This document shows positions 1 through 8,663 of a DNA stretch of 53,990 nt, in pieces. Source of the stretch: Deltaproteobacteria bacterium (GTDB taxonomy: Bacteria; Desulfobacterota; Desulfarculia; Adiutricales; Adiutricaceae); assembly GCA_031276865.1 (NCBI GenBank), contig JAISMF010000002.1, positions 1-53,990 of the forward strand. Direction: 5' to 3'. The notes under the pieces were generated by a model, which was not told the origin of the DNA, searched no databases, and saw only the letters and a list, made by a program, of their open reading frames with translations. A program made the position numbers and the translations under genes. Numbering within the stretch: position 1 is the stretch's first letter; the number at the start of each line of letters is the position of its first letter.

Positions 1-115
1 CCATCCTCACGGGTGGCCACGCAAGACTCGGGGCTGACCGACTAGCTAGGTCTTAGTCATGGAAGTTCCTCCCTTCCTACGATACCTGGGTTTATCCAGT
101 CGCATCCAGTCGCAT
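1..115 (-). mobile_element. Group II intron, 5' (domain I) fragment, running off the window
   Basis: Read on the minus strand, this stretch starts with a GTGCG-like 5' end (ATGCGACTGG, present twice in tandem at about 95-114). It continues into segments that resemble domain I of bacterial group II introns, including CAGCCCCGAGTCTTGCGT near position 20-38. It ends in a hairpin, CCACCC-GTGA-GGATGG, whose GTGA is a GNRA-type tetraloop. No protein can be read from it. The matching 3' end of such an intron lies at the other end of the window in the same orientation. The exact 5' boundary (about 105 or 115) is uncertain because of the 10 bp duplication. Recognition is from memory of group II intron sequences; a covariance-model search was not possible. 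Confidence 0.5.
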
Positions 116-224
116 CAACGTTCACTACCAGACTTTTAGCATCGGCAACAATATTTAGACGACTGGGTAATATTTAAGCGCCAGGCCGGAAAAAAACCAT
201 TCCGGCTTTCCTATAAGGAGAAAA

Positions 225-902
225 ATGACGGACAATACGAACCAAGATCGGGAGACCCGCCTAATTATCGCCTCCGGAAACAAGGGCAAGGTCGGGGAGT
301 TCTCCACGCTGCTTCGACCCCTGGGCCTCAAAATCGCGGGACTCGAAAATTTTCTCGCGGAAAGGGGGCTATCCCTTCCGGAACCTGAGGAGAACGGGGA
401 GACTTTTCTGGAAAACGCCTCCGTCAAGGCCCGCTACTACGCGGACGCCTTGAAGGTCCCCGCCCTCGCGGACGATTCCGGACTCTGCGTGAAGGCCCTG
501 GGTGGCGCCCCCGGCGTGCGCTCCGCCCGCTACGGCGGGGAGAAGGCCTCCTTTTCCCGGCGCTTCGAGCTGCTCTTGACCGAACTTAAGGGAGTCCGGG
601 ACCGGGAGGCTTTTTTCCAAGCCGTCCTCGTTTTAGCCCGACCCGGGGATTCCGAGATCTTATCCTGGGAGGGGAGGCTCGAGGGGCTCATCGCGGAAAA
701 ACCCGCGGGGGACGACGGTTTCGGCTACGACCCCGTCTTCTACGTCCCGGAATTATCCCGCACCCTGGCTCAAATGAGCCCCGCCGAGAAGAACCTGATA
801 AGCCACCGGGGCCGGGCCGCCGCCCTTATGCTCCGGGACAAGGAGAAGGTCCGCCTATTTATTAACGATTCGCCTGAGGACCCTCCTTTCCTCGGGAGTT
901 AG
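225..902 (+). CDS. rdgB: XTP/dITP diphosphatase (non-canonical purine NTP pyrophosphatase)
   Basis: This is a HAM1/RdgB-family enzyme of 225 residues. The family hydrolyses XTP, ITP and dITP to the monophosphate and pyrophosphate, which keeps deaminated purines out of DNA and RNA. The family signatures are all present: an N-terminal SGNKGKVGEF nucleotide-binding segment (about residues 17-26), DDSGL followed by GGAPGVRSARYGG (about 82-104), GDDGFGYDPVFY (about 161-172) and SHRGRA near the C-terminus. The ATG is preceded by a good Shine-Dalgarno sequence (AAGGAG, eight bases upstream). It is a soluble cytoplasmic protein of normal family length. It stands alone; the next gene is about 730 bp downstream, so it is probably a single-gene unit. 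Confidence 0.95.
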   Translation: MTDNTNQDRETRLIIASGNKGKVGEFSTLLRPLGLKIAGLENFLAERGLSLPEPEENGETFLENASVKARYYADALKVPALADDSGLCVKALGGAPGVRSARYGGEKASFSRRFELLLTELKGVRDREAFFQAVLVLARPGDSEILSWEGRLEGLIAEKPAGDDGFGYDPVFYVPELSRTLAQMSPAEKNLISHRGRAAALMLRDKEKVRLFINDSPEDPPFLGS

Positions 903-1386
903 CTTAAACTTCCCTAATTATGTTAGTGTTCGGACTCTATTTAAAGTCGCCCCTTCCGCGGCCGGAGGCCGCCGAAGGGGTTCGCTCGACTCCTTTCGTC
1001 CTTTCCTCATCTCCGCCTCTCCCTTCAATCCGCCCTTTCCGGTTCCAAAATATCGCTCAAGACGCTTCTTTTTTTATCGTCTACAAACGCCTCGCCCCTT
1101 CTTCGCCCTTGCATAAATAACATCTTCATAATATTCAGACTCCATTTATTATCATCGTTTTATTTTTCAATTGCGATAATTTGAGATAAAATGAAGATCC
1201 TTTGCATGCGGGCGGGCCTGTCATAATCAGTTTCTTAGGTGAAAATAGCGGGAAAGAACGTGAAACACGCCATCCACACCGTCAAATCCGTTTTTCCGTC
1301 AATAAATTAACTTCCACACGGGAGAAAGCTTTCTTTTGACGTTTTTTCATAAATTGTCTCCGCCTTCAGCTCCCACGAAGTTTACG

Positions 1387-1402
1387 CGGCCTGCGCAGGC
1401 CG
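1387..1402. promoter_or_regulatory. 16 bp perfect palindrome, possible operator
   Basis: CGGCCTGC followed directly by its reverse complement GCAGGCCG forms an uninterrupted palindrome. It lies 34 bp upstream of the putative -35 hexamer of the nuo promoter, a position where activators often bind. The binding protein is unknown, and a chance palindrome in GC-rich DNA is possible. Confidence 0.35.
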
Positions 1403-1436
1403 TTTCCCGCGGAAAAGCGTCTGAATAGAAAAATGC

Positions 1437-1466
1437 TTGACAGAAAAGCGGATCTTGGGATAAATT
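1437..1466 (+). promoter_or_regulatory. Putative sigma70-type promoter of the nuo operon
   Basis: A perfect -35 hexamer TTGACA (1437-1442) is followed after 18 bp by TAAATT (1461-1466), which matches 4 of 6 bases of the -10 consensus. It would give a leader of roughly 155 nt before nuoA. It is the best promoter-like pair I see in the 660 bp before the operon. Confidence 0.5.
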
Positions 1467-1630
1467 CAAAAAACTCTCAGTCGATTGCGGAAGCTTAAAA
1501 TAATTCAGTAAAAAAGGGCCTTTACCCTTGTTTTGAATAAGTTCGAGGCGATTTTCCGCCGGAAGACGTGAAAGATCCGCCGGATTCCGGTCCGCGCGGA
1601 CCTTTTCCCGAAGGCGACAAGGTGATCCAG

Positions 1631-2014
1631 ATGGTCTTCGACTCCCTGCACCTGGCGATTATAGTGTTCCTGGTGGCGGCCACCATTTTCGCGGCCTCCC
1701 CCTTGCTCATCGCGGCGCTCATCGCCCCCCGCGCCGGGGGGGGGGATTACCGCATGCCCTTCGAGTGCGGCGTCGCCCCCTTCGGTCGGGCCTGGGATCA
1801 CTACGGCTTCAACTATCACATCTACGCCCTCATATTCATAGCCTTCGACGTGGACGTTCTTTACCTCTTCCCCATAGGGGTCGTCTACCGCGGCCTCGAG
1901 GGCGTCCTTCCGGTGGCCGAGCTTTCCTTTTTCCTCTTCTTCGTCCTGTTGGCTGTTATCTACTTCCTCGCCAAAGGGGTTTTCACGTGGCCGCGCCAGA
2001 TCCAAGAGCGTTAA
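1631..2014 (+). CDS. nuoA: NADH-quinone oxidoreductase (complex I) subunit A
   Basis: This is a small membrane subunit of complex I with three predicted transmembrane helices. The loop after the first helix carries the family signature PFECGVAP. The second-helix segment [22 protein letters not shown], including its conserved acidic residues, is typical of NuoA. I chose the ATG at 1631 because AAGGTGA lies five bases upstream and the first membrane helix starts immediately after it. The frame is also open from a GTG at 1568, which would add 21 Pro/Gly-rich residues not expected in the family. The protein would be 127 residues, normal for NuoA. It is the first gene of the operon and its end overlaps the likely start of nuoB by 28 bp. 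Confidence 0.9.
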   Translation: MVFDSLHLAIIVFLVAATIFAASPLLIAALIAPRAGGGDYRMPFECGVAPFGRAWDHYGFNYHIYALIFIAFDVDVLYLFPIGVVYRGLEGVLPVAELSFFLFFVLLAVIYFLAKGVFTWPRQIQER

Positions 2015-2538
2015 TTCCAGGAAGCACCGTCAGGCCCAGCGAGGCCCGGGTGCTCCCGCCGCTTATAAACCTCAAACCCGTAAACTGGTTTTTCGACGTG
2101 AACCGCGCCATGTCCCTGTGGCCGGTGACCTTCGGACTGGCCTGCTGCGCCATTGAGATGATGGCGGTCTCCATGGCCCGCTTCGACATCGCCCGCTTCG
2201 GGGCCGAGGTCTTCCGCCCATCGGTTAGGCAGGCCGATCTCATGATGGTCACCGGCACGGTGAGCAAGAAAATGGCCCCGGCCGTGGTGCGCCTCTACGA
2301 GCAGATGCCCGCCCCCAAGTTCGTCTTGGCCTGCGGCAACTGCGCCATCTCGGGGGGTCCCTTCCAGTTCGAGGGTCAATACGGCATCGTGGAGGGGGTG
2401 GACAAGCTCATTCCCGTGGACGTCTACGTCCCCGGCTGCCCCCCCCGTCCGGAGGCCATCCTGGAGGGCGTCTTCGCCATCCAGGAGAAGATCACCGGCT
2501 TCCGCTGGTGGCCGAAACCCGAGGAGATCCCCTCATGA
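1987..2538 (+). CDS. nuoB: NADH-quinone oxidoreductase subunit B (cluster N2 subunit)
   Basis: NuoB is the peripheral-arm subunit that binds the terminal [4Fe-4S] cluster N2, which passes electrons to quinone. The cluster-binding cysteines are all visible: the adjacent pair in [12 protein letters not shown] in [11 protein letters not shown], and GCPPRPE. No ATG lies in a sensible place. I favour the GTG at 1987, which has AAGGGG seven bases upstream and gives 184 residues. A GTG at 2050 (163 residues, preceded by GAGG) is the alternative. The frame is open further upstream to 1765, but that part is out-of-frame nuoA sequence. The gene overlaps nuoA upstream and nuoC downstream (ATGA), so translation is probably coupled. 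Confidence 0.9.
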   Translation: MAAPDPRALIPGSTVRPSEARVLPPLINLKPVNWFFDVNRAMSLWPVTFGLACCAIEMMAVSMARFDIARFGAEVFRPSVRQADLMMVTGTVSKKMAPAVVRLYEQMPAPKFVLACGNCAISGGPFQFEGQYGIVEGVDKLIPVDVYVPGCPPRPEAILEGVFAIQEKITGFRWWPKPEEIPS

Positions 2539-3077
2539 CGGAAGCCCGGATAACGGAGGTCCTCAAAAAGGCCGGGGCGCTACGAATCACCCGCCCCGAC
2601 TGGAAGAAGAACGGTCTGAGGCTCTCCGCCGAAATAGCGCCGGAAAAGATCCAGGAAGTCTGCTCCCTGCTCTTAAAGGAGGGCTACACCCTTCTAGACC
2701 TCTCCGCGGCCGAGTTCCAGGAGGGCTTCTTAGCGACCTATCATCTGGACAACTTCCAAGATCCCTTCCGGCTGGCTTTGCGGGTTTTAATCGACCGGGA
2801 GAAGGCGGAGATCCCCAGCGTGGCCTCCGTCTACCAGGGGGCGGAATGGCACGAGCGGGAGTCCGCCGATTTTTTCGGCTTGAAGTTCTCGGGGAACCCC
2901 AATCCGGTTCCGCTTCTGCTTCCCCACGATCTGCCTTTGCCCCCCCCCTTGCTTAAAAAACCGGAAGCCCTGGCCTCTTTAAGCGCTTTGAACTTCCTTG
3001 GCGACGAGCTGTATTCCGCCCCTCCGGAAAAGGCCGGAGACGAGGATCGGGGAAAGGGGGACGGGAAGGATGCCTAG
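2535..3077 (+). CDS. nuoC: NADH-quinone oxidoreductase subunit C
   Basis: This is a 30 kDa-type peripheral subunit of complex I, here a separate gene and not fused to nuoD. The diagnostic segment is [17 protein letters not shown] followed by [10 protein letters not shown], close to the family pattern W-x-E-R-E...DxFGxxF...G(H/N)P...LLMP. The start ATG overlaps the nuoB stop in an ATGA arrangement. A GTG nine codons earlier is in frame but would lie inside nuoB. The protein is 180 residues with a Pro/Leu-rich stretch and a charged Gly/Lys/Asp tail. Its last 8 bp overlap nuoD. Confidence 0.92.
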   Translation: MTEARITEVLKKAGALRITRPDWKKNGLRLSAEIAPEKIQEVCSLLLKEGYTLLDLSAAEFQEGFLATYHLDNFQDPFRLALRVLIDREKAEIPSVASVYQGAEWHERESADFFGLKFSGNPNPVPLLLPHDLPLPPPLLKKPEALASLSALNFLGDELYSAPPEKAGDEDRGKGDGKDA

Positions 3078-4272
3078 CTTCAATTTCGTGAATCCGGTGG
3101 ACTTCCTGAACATGGCGGACTCGCCCGGCACCTACGCCGGCGACTTCTACACCCTTAACTTCGAAAAAAACGCCACGCCGGGAAACGTCATTTTAAACCT
3201 GGGTCCCCAGCATCCCTCCACCCACGGCGTTTTAAGGGTCCTAGTCGAGCTCTACGGGGAGTACGTCCTCCGCAGCGAGCCGGTTCTGGGCTACCTCCAC
3301 CGCATGCAGGAGAAGATGGGGGAGGTCAAGACCCCCTACCAGTTCCTCCCCAACATGGGCCGGGTGGACTACCTCAACCCCATATCCTGGAACTGGGCCT
3401 TCGCCGGAGCCGTGGAGCGCCTCGCCGGCCTCGAGCCTCCGGAAAGGGCCGAATACCTGCGGGTGATCTCCTCCGAGTTGAACCGCATTTCCTCGCATCT
3501 CCTTTGGTGGGGGGCCTTCGTCATGGACCTGGGCGGAGTCACCCCCATCCTGTACGCCTTCGAGGAGAGGGAGAAGATAAACGACATCCTGCAGATAGTG
3601 ACGGGGTCCCGCCTCACCTACAACTATTTCCGCTTCGGCGGGGTGGGGGCGGACGCCGACTCCCGCTTCTTCCAGCTCGTGGAGGAGTTCATCCCCTACA
3701 TGCGGGAGCGGCTGAAAATGTACACCGGCTTGGTGACCGACAACGTCATCTTCCGCCGCCGCCTGGAGGGGATCGGCCCCATGGACGAGGACCTCTGCCG
3801 CCGCTACGGCGCGACCGGCCCCATTCTCAGGGCCGCGGGCGTCATGTGCGACGCCCGGCGCCTTTCTCCCTACGGAATCTACGACCGCTTCGACTACGAT
3901 ATTCCCGTGGGCCCCTCCAACGACTGCTTCGGCCGCTACCTCGTGCGCCTGGAGGAGATAAGGGAGAGCCTCAGAATACTGGAGCAGGCCGTGAAAAGCG
4001 TCCCCGAGGGTCCGGTGATAGTCGCCAAGGCGCCCAAACCGACCTACAAGCTTCCCGCCGGGGAGACCTATTTCGCGGTGGAGGGGGCCAGAGGCCAGGT
4101 GGCCTGCCACATTATCAGCGACGGGGGCAAGACCCCCTACCGGGTGAAATTAAGGGCCCCGGGCTTTTCCAACCTCTCCCTTTTCGCCGAGGCCGCCAAA
4201 GGAGTCATCCTGGCGGACGCCATCGCCATCCTGGGCAGCCTCGATCTGGTCATTCCCGAGGTGGACCGCTAG
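3070..4272 (+). CDS. nuoD: NADH-quinone oxidoreductase subunit D (49 kDa type)
   Basis: NuoD forms much of the quinone-binding cavity together with NuoB and is related to [NiFe]-hydrogenase large subunits. Visible signatures are LGPQHPSTHGVLR, whose His is the quinone-contacting residue, then GRVDYLNP, SELNRISSHLLWWG and the C-terminal ending DLVIPEVDR typical of complete NuoD. The start ATG at 3070 overlaps the end of nuoC. The frame extends 24 codons upstream, but that is nuoC in another frame. Length is 400 residues, normal. In many bacteria nuoE, nuoF and nuoG follow nuoD; here only 73 bp separate it from nuoH. Confidence 0.95.
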   Translation: MPSFNFVNPVDFLNMADSPGTYAGDFYTLNFEKNATPGNVILNLGPQHPSTHGVLRVLVELYGEYVLRSEPVLGYLHRMQEKMGEVKTPYQFLPNMGRVDYLNPISWNWAFAGAVERLAGLEPPERAEYLRVISSELNRISSHLLWWGAFVMDLGGVTPILYAFEEREKINDILQIVTGSRLTYNYFRFGGVGADADSRFFQLVEEFIPYMRERLKMYTGLVTDNVIFRRRLEGIGPMDEDLCRRYGATGPILRAAGVMCDARRLSPYGIYDRFDYDIPVGPSNDCFGRYLVRLEEIRESLRILEQAVKSVPEGPVIVAKAPKPTYKLPAGETYFAVEGARGQVACHIISDGGKTPYRVKLRAPGFSNLSLFAEAAKGVILADAIAILGSLDLVIPEVDR

Positions 4273-4345
4273 CCGGACGCCTGGATGGGGCCTTGACGCT
4301 CCCTTCCGGGCTTGTTTCTTCCCAATTCCTCCAAAGAGGGGCTCC

Positions 4346-5320
4346 ATGGATCTCTCCCTACTCTTTTTCGTGAAAATACTCGTGGCGGTCCTGGCCATCA
4401 TCGCCCTCATGGTCGCCAACGCCGTGGTCATGGTCTACGTGGAAAGAAAGGCCGCCGGGTTCATTCAGAGACGCCCCGGCCCCTACGAGGTGGGTCCCTG
4501 GGGGACGCTTCAGGCCATCGTGGACGCCATGAAGCTTTTGGGAAAACAGATCTTCGTTCCGGCCAACGTCGACTACGTCCTCTTTTTCCTGGCGCCGGTT
4601 TTGGCCTTCTTTCCGGTCCTCCTTTTATTCCTCCCCATACCCTTCGGCCCCTACCTCACAAGCTGGGAGACCCCGGACGGGATAATCCTCATCCTGGCCT
4701 TCGCCGGCTTCGGCGTGCTCTCCAACCTTCTGGCCGGCTGGGCCTCCAACAACAAGTACGGCGTCCTGGGAGCGGCTAGGGCCGTCTCCCAGAGCATAGC
4801 CTACGAGATACCGCTGATACTCGCCCTCCTGGCGGTGGTCTACCAGGCCGGCACCCTGGATCTCTCCGTCATCGTGGAGAAGCAGGGCTCCTGGCCCTGG
4901 GGCTGGAACATCGTCTGCCAGCCCCTGGCCTTCTTCATCTACCTGGTCTGCCTGGTGGCCGAGACCAACCGCGCCCCCTTCGACCTCCCCGAGGCCGAAT
5001 CCGAGCTCACGGCGGGTTTCCACACCGAATACTCGGGCATGGGCTTCGCCCTCTTCTTCCTGTCCGAGTACGCCAACATGCTTCTCGTCTCCTTCGTCTG
5101 CGCCGTCTTTTTCCTGGGCGGCTACAAGGGACCCATCCTGGACGGCTTCTGGTGGACCTTCATCAAGGCCTACCTCATCATGTTCTTCATCGTCTGGATC
5201 CGCTGGACCTTCCCCCGGGTGCGTTTCGACCAGCTTTTGAACATCAACTGGAAATGGCTCCTTCCCCTGGGGCTCCTAAATCTATGGATCACGGCCATCG
5301 TCATAAAGGTGGTGGGCTGA
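4346..5320 (+). CDS. nuoH: NADH-quinone oxidoreductase subunit H
   Basis: NuoH is the membrane subunit that joins the peripheral arm to the proton-pumping arm and completes the quinone site. The protein has 324 residues and about eight hydrophobic helices. Conserved loops are present: VYVERKAAGFIQRRPGP near the N-terminus, and ETNRAPFDLPEAESEL followed by GFHTEYSGM in the middle. The ATG is preceded by GAGGGG. The neighbour upstream is nuoD; the NADH-oxidising genes nuoE, nuoF and nuoG are absent from the position they usually occupy. A 345 bp gap follows before nuoI. Confidence 0.95.
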   Translation: MDLSLLFFVKILVAVLAIIALMVANAVVMVYVERKAAGFIQRRPGPYEVGPWGTLQAIVDAMKLLGKQIFVPANVDYVLFFLAPVLAFFPVLLLFLPIPFGPYLTSWETPDGIILILAFAGFGVLSNLLAGWASNNKYGVLGAARAVSQSIAYEIPLILALLAVVYQAGTLDLSVIVEKQGSWPWGWNIVCQPLAFFIYLVCLVAETNRAPFDLPEAESELTAGFHTEYSGMGFALFFLSEYANMLLVSFVCAVFFLGGYKGPILDGFWWTFIKAYLIMFFIVWIRWTFPRVRFDQLLNINWKWLLPLGLLNLWITAIVIKVVG

Positions 5321-5665
5321 GACGCCGGCCGTAAACGCCCCTTATAAATAACGCCCCTTATAATTAATGATCGGAAGGCGGGGGAGAAACCGTCCGCCGG
5401 CCCGCGGAAGGGAAAGAAAGACCGCCGGAAAAGACCCGTTTCCCGCTGAAAACGGATCCGTCTCCCATAAATCACGACGCGGATCGGCTGAAAAAGAAAC
5501 CATCTCCGGTAAAACGAGCTTATCTCGGCTGAAAAAGCGCTTACCTCCCTCGGAAAACGGGCATCCCCTCCTAAAAGGAAAAAGACCCGGGGGAAACGCC
5601 TTCCCCCGCCGAATTACGAAACCCCCGGACTAATCATCTCCGGGCCTCCTGACTGCGAGACTCTT
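5321..5665 (+). other. nuoH-nuoI gap with degenerate tandem repeats
   Basis: In many operons nuoH and nuoI nearly touch; here 345 bp separate them. From about 5423 to 5568 the sequence is built of roughly six imperfect 19-23 bp units. Each unit has a core like CGGCTGAAAA and ends in a pyrimidine run (TCTCC or similar). Two units share CGGCTGAAAAAG exactly. An 88-codon open frame crosses the stretch (5367-5633), but it is Arg/Lys/Pro-rich, has no ribosome-binding site and resembles no known family, so I do not call it a gene. Confidence 0.55.
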
Positions 5666-6142
5666 ATGCGCGCTATCTGGGACAACCTGAAAGGCCTCTA
5701 CAGCCTCCTGGTGGGCATGAAAATAACCATCCTCTTCCTCTTCAGCCCCAGGAAGACCGTCCACTACCCCCGGAAGGTGGTGGAGAGGGAGAACCTGGAA
5801 AACTACCGGGGGCCTCTGGAACTCACCCGGGGAAAGGAGGACGCGGGGAAGACCCCCTGCGTCTCCTGCCAGCTCTGCGTCAAAGCCTGCCCAGGCAACT
5901 GCCTCACCGTGGTGAAATCCAAGGAGGGTAAAAACCCCCAGACCTGGCTCTACGATTTCAGCTACTGCTGCCTCTGCGGGGCCTGCGTGGAGACCTGCCC
6001 CACCGGGGCCCTGGCCTTCTCGCACCGGGTCTACATGGTGACCAAAACCCGGGAAGAGCTGGTTTTAGATCTTTTAAAAGACCTCAAAGAGCGTACGGAA
6101 AAAAAAGAGGAGCCTAACAAAGGGCTGAAGAATAAATCATGA
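5666..6142 (+). CDS. nuoI: NADH-quinone oxidoreductase subunit I (2x[4Fe-4S])
   Basis: NuoI carries clusters N6a and N6b, which relay electrons towards NuoB. The protein has 158 residues with two ferredoxin-type motifs: C65-x2-C68-x2-C71-x3-C75 and C101-x2-C104-x2-C107-x3-C111, each followed by Pro. The N-terminal segment contains a hydrophobic stretch that would lie along the membrane. The C-terminal 30 residues are Lys/Glu-rich. No strong Shine-Dalgarno sequence is visible before the ATG at 5666. With NuoG absent, what delivers electrons to NuoI in this organism is unclear. Confidence 0.94.
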   Translation: MRAIWDNLKGLYSLLVGMKITILFLFSPRKTVHYPRKVVERENLENYRGPLELTRGKEDAGKTPCVSCQLCVKACPGNCLTVVKSKEGKNPQTWLYDFSYCCLCGACVETCPTGALAFSHRVYMVTKTREELVLDLLKDLKERTEKKEEPNKGLKNKS

Positions 6143-6151
6143 GGCGTTAAG

Positions 6152-6171
6152 CCGGAAAAGCTTTTTTCCGG
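6152..6171 (+). promoter_or_regulatory. Leader hairpin before nuoJ, also found before pfk
   Basis: CCGGAAAA and TTTTCCGG form an 8 bp stem with a four-base loop, followed by GAAGGC. Almost the same sequence (CCGGAAAGCTTTTTTCCGG followed by GAAGCC) lies at 20721-20739, just before the phosphofructokinase gene. The role is unknown; it could be a processing or stability element. Confidence 0.4.
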
Positions 6172-6212
6172 AAGGCCTACGGCCTCCCGTCTTCGACACC
6201 CGGGACAACACA

Positions 6213-6839
6213 ATGGAAGAATTCGTAACCCCCCTGGTCGACAGCGTCCTAAACTACCTCGGGGACGCGATAAACTCCCTCCAGGAGTTTTTAAGCCCCT
6301 ACCTCCCCGAGGCCTCGCTCGCGGCCTATGTGGCCTTCGCCGTATACACCCTCATAATCCTGGCCGGGGCCTTCGGGGCCGTGCTCTCGCGGAACCTGGT
6401 GCGGGCCATGATGGGACTGGTTTTAACCTTCCTGGGCGTGGCCGGCATGTACCTCCTTCTGGCCAGCCCCTTTCTGGCCTTCATGCAGCTTTTAATCTAC
6501 GTGGGAGCGGTCTGCGTCTTGATCTTCTTCGCCATCATGCTCACCCGGAACACGAGCGAGGGCGAGGAGGCGCGGCTGCCCGGCTTTTCCGCCCTGGGCT
6601 ACGGGCTGCTTTCCCTCGTCGCCCCCCTGGCCGTCTTCCTTCCCCTTCTTATCAGCCGGGGGAGGGATTTGAAGACCAAGGTTCCGGAGGATCCCGGAAC
6701 CGGGGTCCTGGGCGAGGGTCTTTTACGGGAGTACGTCCTCCCCTTCGAGCTCATATCCATCATCCTCTTGGTAGCCATGGCCGGGGCCGTCTTTCTGGCC
6801 TACCGCGGCTACAAGCCTCTGAAAGGAGGGAGCGAATGA
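6213..6839 (+). CDS. nuoJ: NADH-quinone oxidoreductase subunit J
   Basis: NuoJ is a membrane subunit of about five helices next to NuoH, A and K; its third helix is the coupling element in complex I. Here it has 208 residues. The segment MGLVLTFLGVAGMYLLLASPFLAFMQLLIYVGAVCVLIFFAIML matches the conserved core of the family (its Gly-rich helix and YVGAVxVLxFFxIML) when read in pieces. The ATG at 6213 lacks a clear Shine-Dalgarno sequence; a GGGACA lies upstream. Its stop overlaps the nuoK start by 4 bp. Confidence 0.92.
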   Translation: MEEFVTPLVDSVLNYLGDAINSLQEFLSPYLPEASLAAYVAFAVYTLIILAGAFGAVLSRNLVRAMMGLVLTFLGVAGMYLLLASPFLAFMQLLIYVGAVCVLIFFAIMLTRNTSEGEEARLPGFSALGYGLLSLVAPLAVFLPLLISRGRDLKTKVPEDPGTGVLGEGLLREYVLPFELISIILLVAMAGAVFLAYRGYKPLKGGSE

Positions 6840-7141
6840 GCCCCCTTACCTTTTTCCTCGCCGCCTCGCTTCTACTCCTCGCCATCGGCCTCGCGGGCCT
6901 CATCACCCGCCGGACCCTGGTCGGCATGCTCATCTCCGTGGAGCTGATGCTGAACGGCGCCGGCCTCTCCATCGTGGCCGCGGCCAAATCCACGGAGGCC
7001 TCGGACGCCCTGGGGCAGCTCGCCACCCTCTTCGTCATGGGCCTGGCCGCGGCCGAGGCCACCTTGGTTCTCGCCATGATCCTGGTGGTTCAGCGCCGCT
7101 TCGGCAAAGTGCTTTCCAGCGACATCTCCACCCTGAGGTAA
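6836..7141 (+). CDS. nuoK: NADH-quinone oxidoreductase subunit K
   Basis: NuoK is a three-helix membrane subunit of 101 residues. Both membrane-buried glutamates needed for proton translocation are visible, in GMLISVELMLNGAG and in VMGLAAAEATLVLAM. The start ATG overlaps the nuoJ stop as ATGA, and GGAGG lies just before it. Seven bases separate its stop from the next gene. Confidence 0.95.
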   Translation: MSPLTFFLAASLLLLAIGLAGLITRRTLVGMLISVELMLNGAGLSIVAAAKSTEASDALGQLATLFVMGLAAAEATLVLAMILVVQRRFGKVLSSDISTLR

Positions 7142-7148
7142 GAGGGCC

Positions 7149-8663
7149 GTGACCGAAACATCCAAAATCCTCCTCCCCCTCTTGATCACCCTGGCGGCGC
7201 CCTTCCTCATCATGATCTTGGGCAGGAACCAGAACGCCCGGGAGGCCGTCTCCTTTATCGCGGCCGGACTCACCTCGCTCGTGGTCCTGAGCTTCGCTCC
7301 GGCGGTCCTAAGCGGGCAGATCCTCCACTACCGCCTCTTCACTTTGGTTCCGGGCGCCACGCCGGACGCCCCGCCGGGGGTCACCATCTCCTTCGCGGTG
7401 GACGGACTGGGCTTCCTCTTCGCCTTCATAGCCCCCTTCCTGTGGGTCTTCGCCACCAGCTACAACGTGGGCTACATGCGCTCTTTAAAGGAGCACGCCC
7501 AGACCCGCTACTACACCTGCTTCGCGGTGGCCATCTTCGGGGCCGTGGGCGTGGCCATGGCCGCCAACGTCTTCACCCTCTACCTCTTCTACGAGATCAT
7601 CTCGGTTTTCACCTACCCCCTGGTTTTCCATCACCAAGACGAGGAGGGCTACCTGGGAGGCCGGAAGTACCTGGTCTACCTCATGGGGACCTCGAAACTC
7701 TTCCTCCTCCCCGCGATGGTTCTGACCTACTGCCTGGCCGGCACCCTGGAATTTCCCTTGGGCTCCTGGACCAGCGGCATCTTCACCCCCGAGGTGACGG
7801 CGGCGCACCCCAACTTGGTGCGCCTCACCTACGTGCTCTTCATCTGCGGCCTGGCCAAGGCGGCCCTCATGCCCTTCCACAACTGGCTGCCCTCGGCCAT
7901 GGTCGCGCCCACTCCGGTCTCGGCGCTGCTGCACGCCGTGGCCGTCGTTAAGGCCGGAGTCTTCTCGGTTTCCCGCGTCATCCTTTCCGGCTTCGGCCAA
8001 AACACCATGGAGACTCTGGGTCTTTCCGTTCCCACGGCCTACGTCGCGGCCTTCACCATCGTGGCCGCCTCCTTCATCGCCCTCACCAAGGACGACATCA
8101 AGGCCAGGCTGGCCTACTCCACCGTCTCCCAGCTCTCCTACGTGGTCATAGGCGTGGCCCTGGTCACCCCCATGGCCGTGCAGGGGGGGCTCATGCACAT
8201 AGGGCACCACGCCTTCTCCAAGATAACCCTCTTTTTCGGGGCCGGAGCCATCTACGTCGCGAGCCACCTCAAAAGCATCGCCAAAATGAACGGCCTGGGC
8301 CGCCGCATGCCCTGGACCTTCGGGGCCTTCGGCGTGGCCTCGCTCTCCATGATCGGCATGCCTCCGGTCTGCGGCTTCGTCTCCAAGTGGTATCTGGTGA
8401 ACGGCGTTTTGGACATGTCGCACCCGCAGTTCATCCTCTTCGCGGCCCTGCTTCTTTCCACGGCCTTGAACGCCGGCTACTTCGTTCCCATCTTCTATCG
8501 GGCCTTCTTCCTCAAACCCGAGCCGGACGCGGGGATCGAGAACTTTAAAGAGGCCCCCCTCTCCATGGTGGTGCCCCTGGTCTTCACCAGCGTCGTCTCC
8601 GTGCTCTTGGGCCTCTTTCCCTGGCTCTTCCTGAACTTCATCAAGGCCTTCGGTAATTTTTAG
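7149..8663 (+). CDS. Complex I antiporter-like subunit (NuoL/NuoM/MrpD family), first copy
   Basis: This is a 504-residue polytopic membrane protein of the proton-conducting antiporter family shared by NuoL, NuoM, NuoN and MrpA/MrpD. Functional residues are kept: Glu in LFYEIISVFTYP (helix 5), Lys in GLAKAALMPFHNWLPSAMVAPTPVSALLHAVAVVKAGV (helices 7-8; quoted for its Lys and HxW elements), and Lys in GFVSKWYL (helix 12). It starts with GTG at 7149, seven bases after nuoK, with GAGGG just upstream. It lacks the long lateral helix that ends true NuoL, so MrpD-like is a better description. It occupies the position where nuoL usually sits. Confidence 0.88.
   Translation: MTETSKILLPLLITLAAPFLIMILGRNQNAREAVSFIAAGLTSLVVLSFAPAVLSGQILHYRLFTLVPGATPDAPPGVTISFAVDGLGFLFAFIAPFLWVFATSYNVGYMRSLKEHAQTRYYTCFAVAIFGAVGVAMAANVFTLYLFYEIISVFTYPLVFHHQDEEGYLGGRKYLVYLMGTSKLFLLPAMVLTYCLAGTLEFPLGSWTSGIFTPEVTAAHPNLVRLTYVLFICGLAKAALMPFHNWLPSAMVAPTPVSALLHAVAVVKAGVFSVSRVILSGFGQNTMETLGLSVPTAYVAAFTIVAASFIALTKDDIKARLAYSTVSQLSYVVIGVALVTPMAVQGGLMHIGHHAFSKITLFFGAGAIYVASHLKSIAKMNGLGRRMPWTFGAFGVASLSMIGMPPVCGFVSKWYLVNGVLDMSHPQFILFAALLLSTALNAGYFVPIFYRAFFLKPEPDAGIENFKEAPLSMVVPLVFTSVVSVLLGLFPWLFLNFIKAFGNF

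Larger units (their letters stand above)
903..1567 (+). other. Gene-free stretch upstream of the nuo operon
   Basis: I see no convincing gene here. The short open frame at 920-1120 has no ribosome-binding site and low-complexity content. The stretch contains AT-rich segments, a 16 bp perfect palindrome (1387-1402) and a promoter-like pair of hexamers (1437-1466). It is best read as the control region of the complex I operon. Confidence 0.6.

Noticed and set aside
1505..2005. Minus-strand open frame opposite nuoA
   Set aside because: Antisense shadow of a clear membrane subunit gene.
5367..5633. 88-codon open frame between nuoH and nuoI
   Set aside because: Made of tandem repeats, basic composition, no ribosome-binding site; described as repeat DNA instead.
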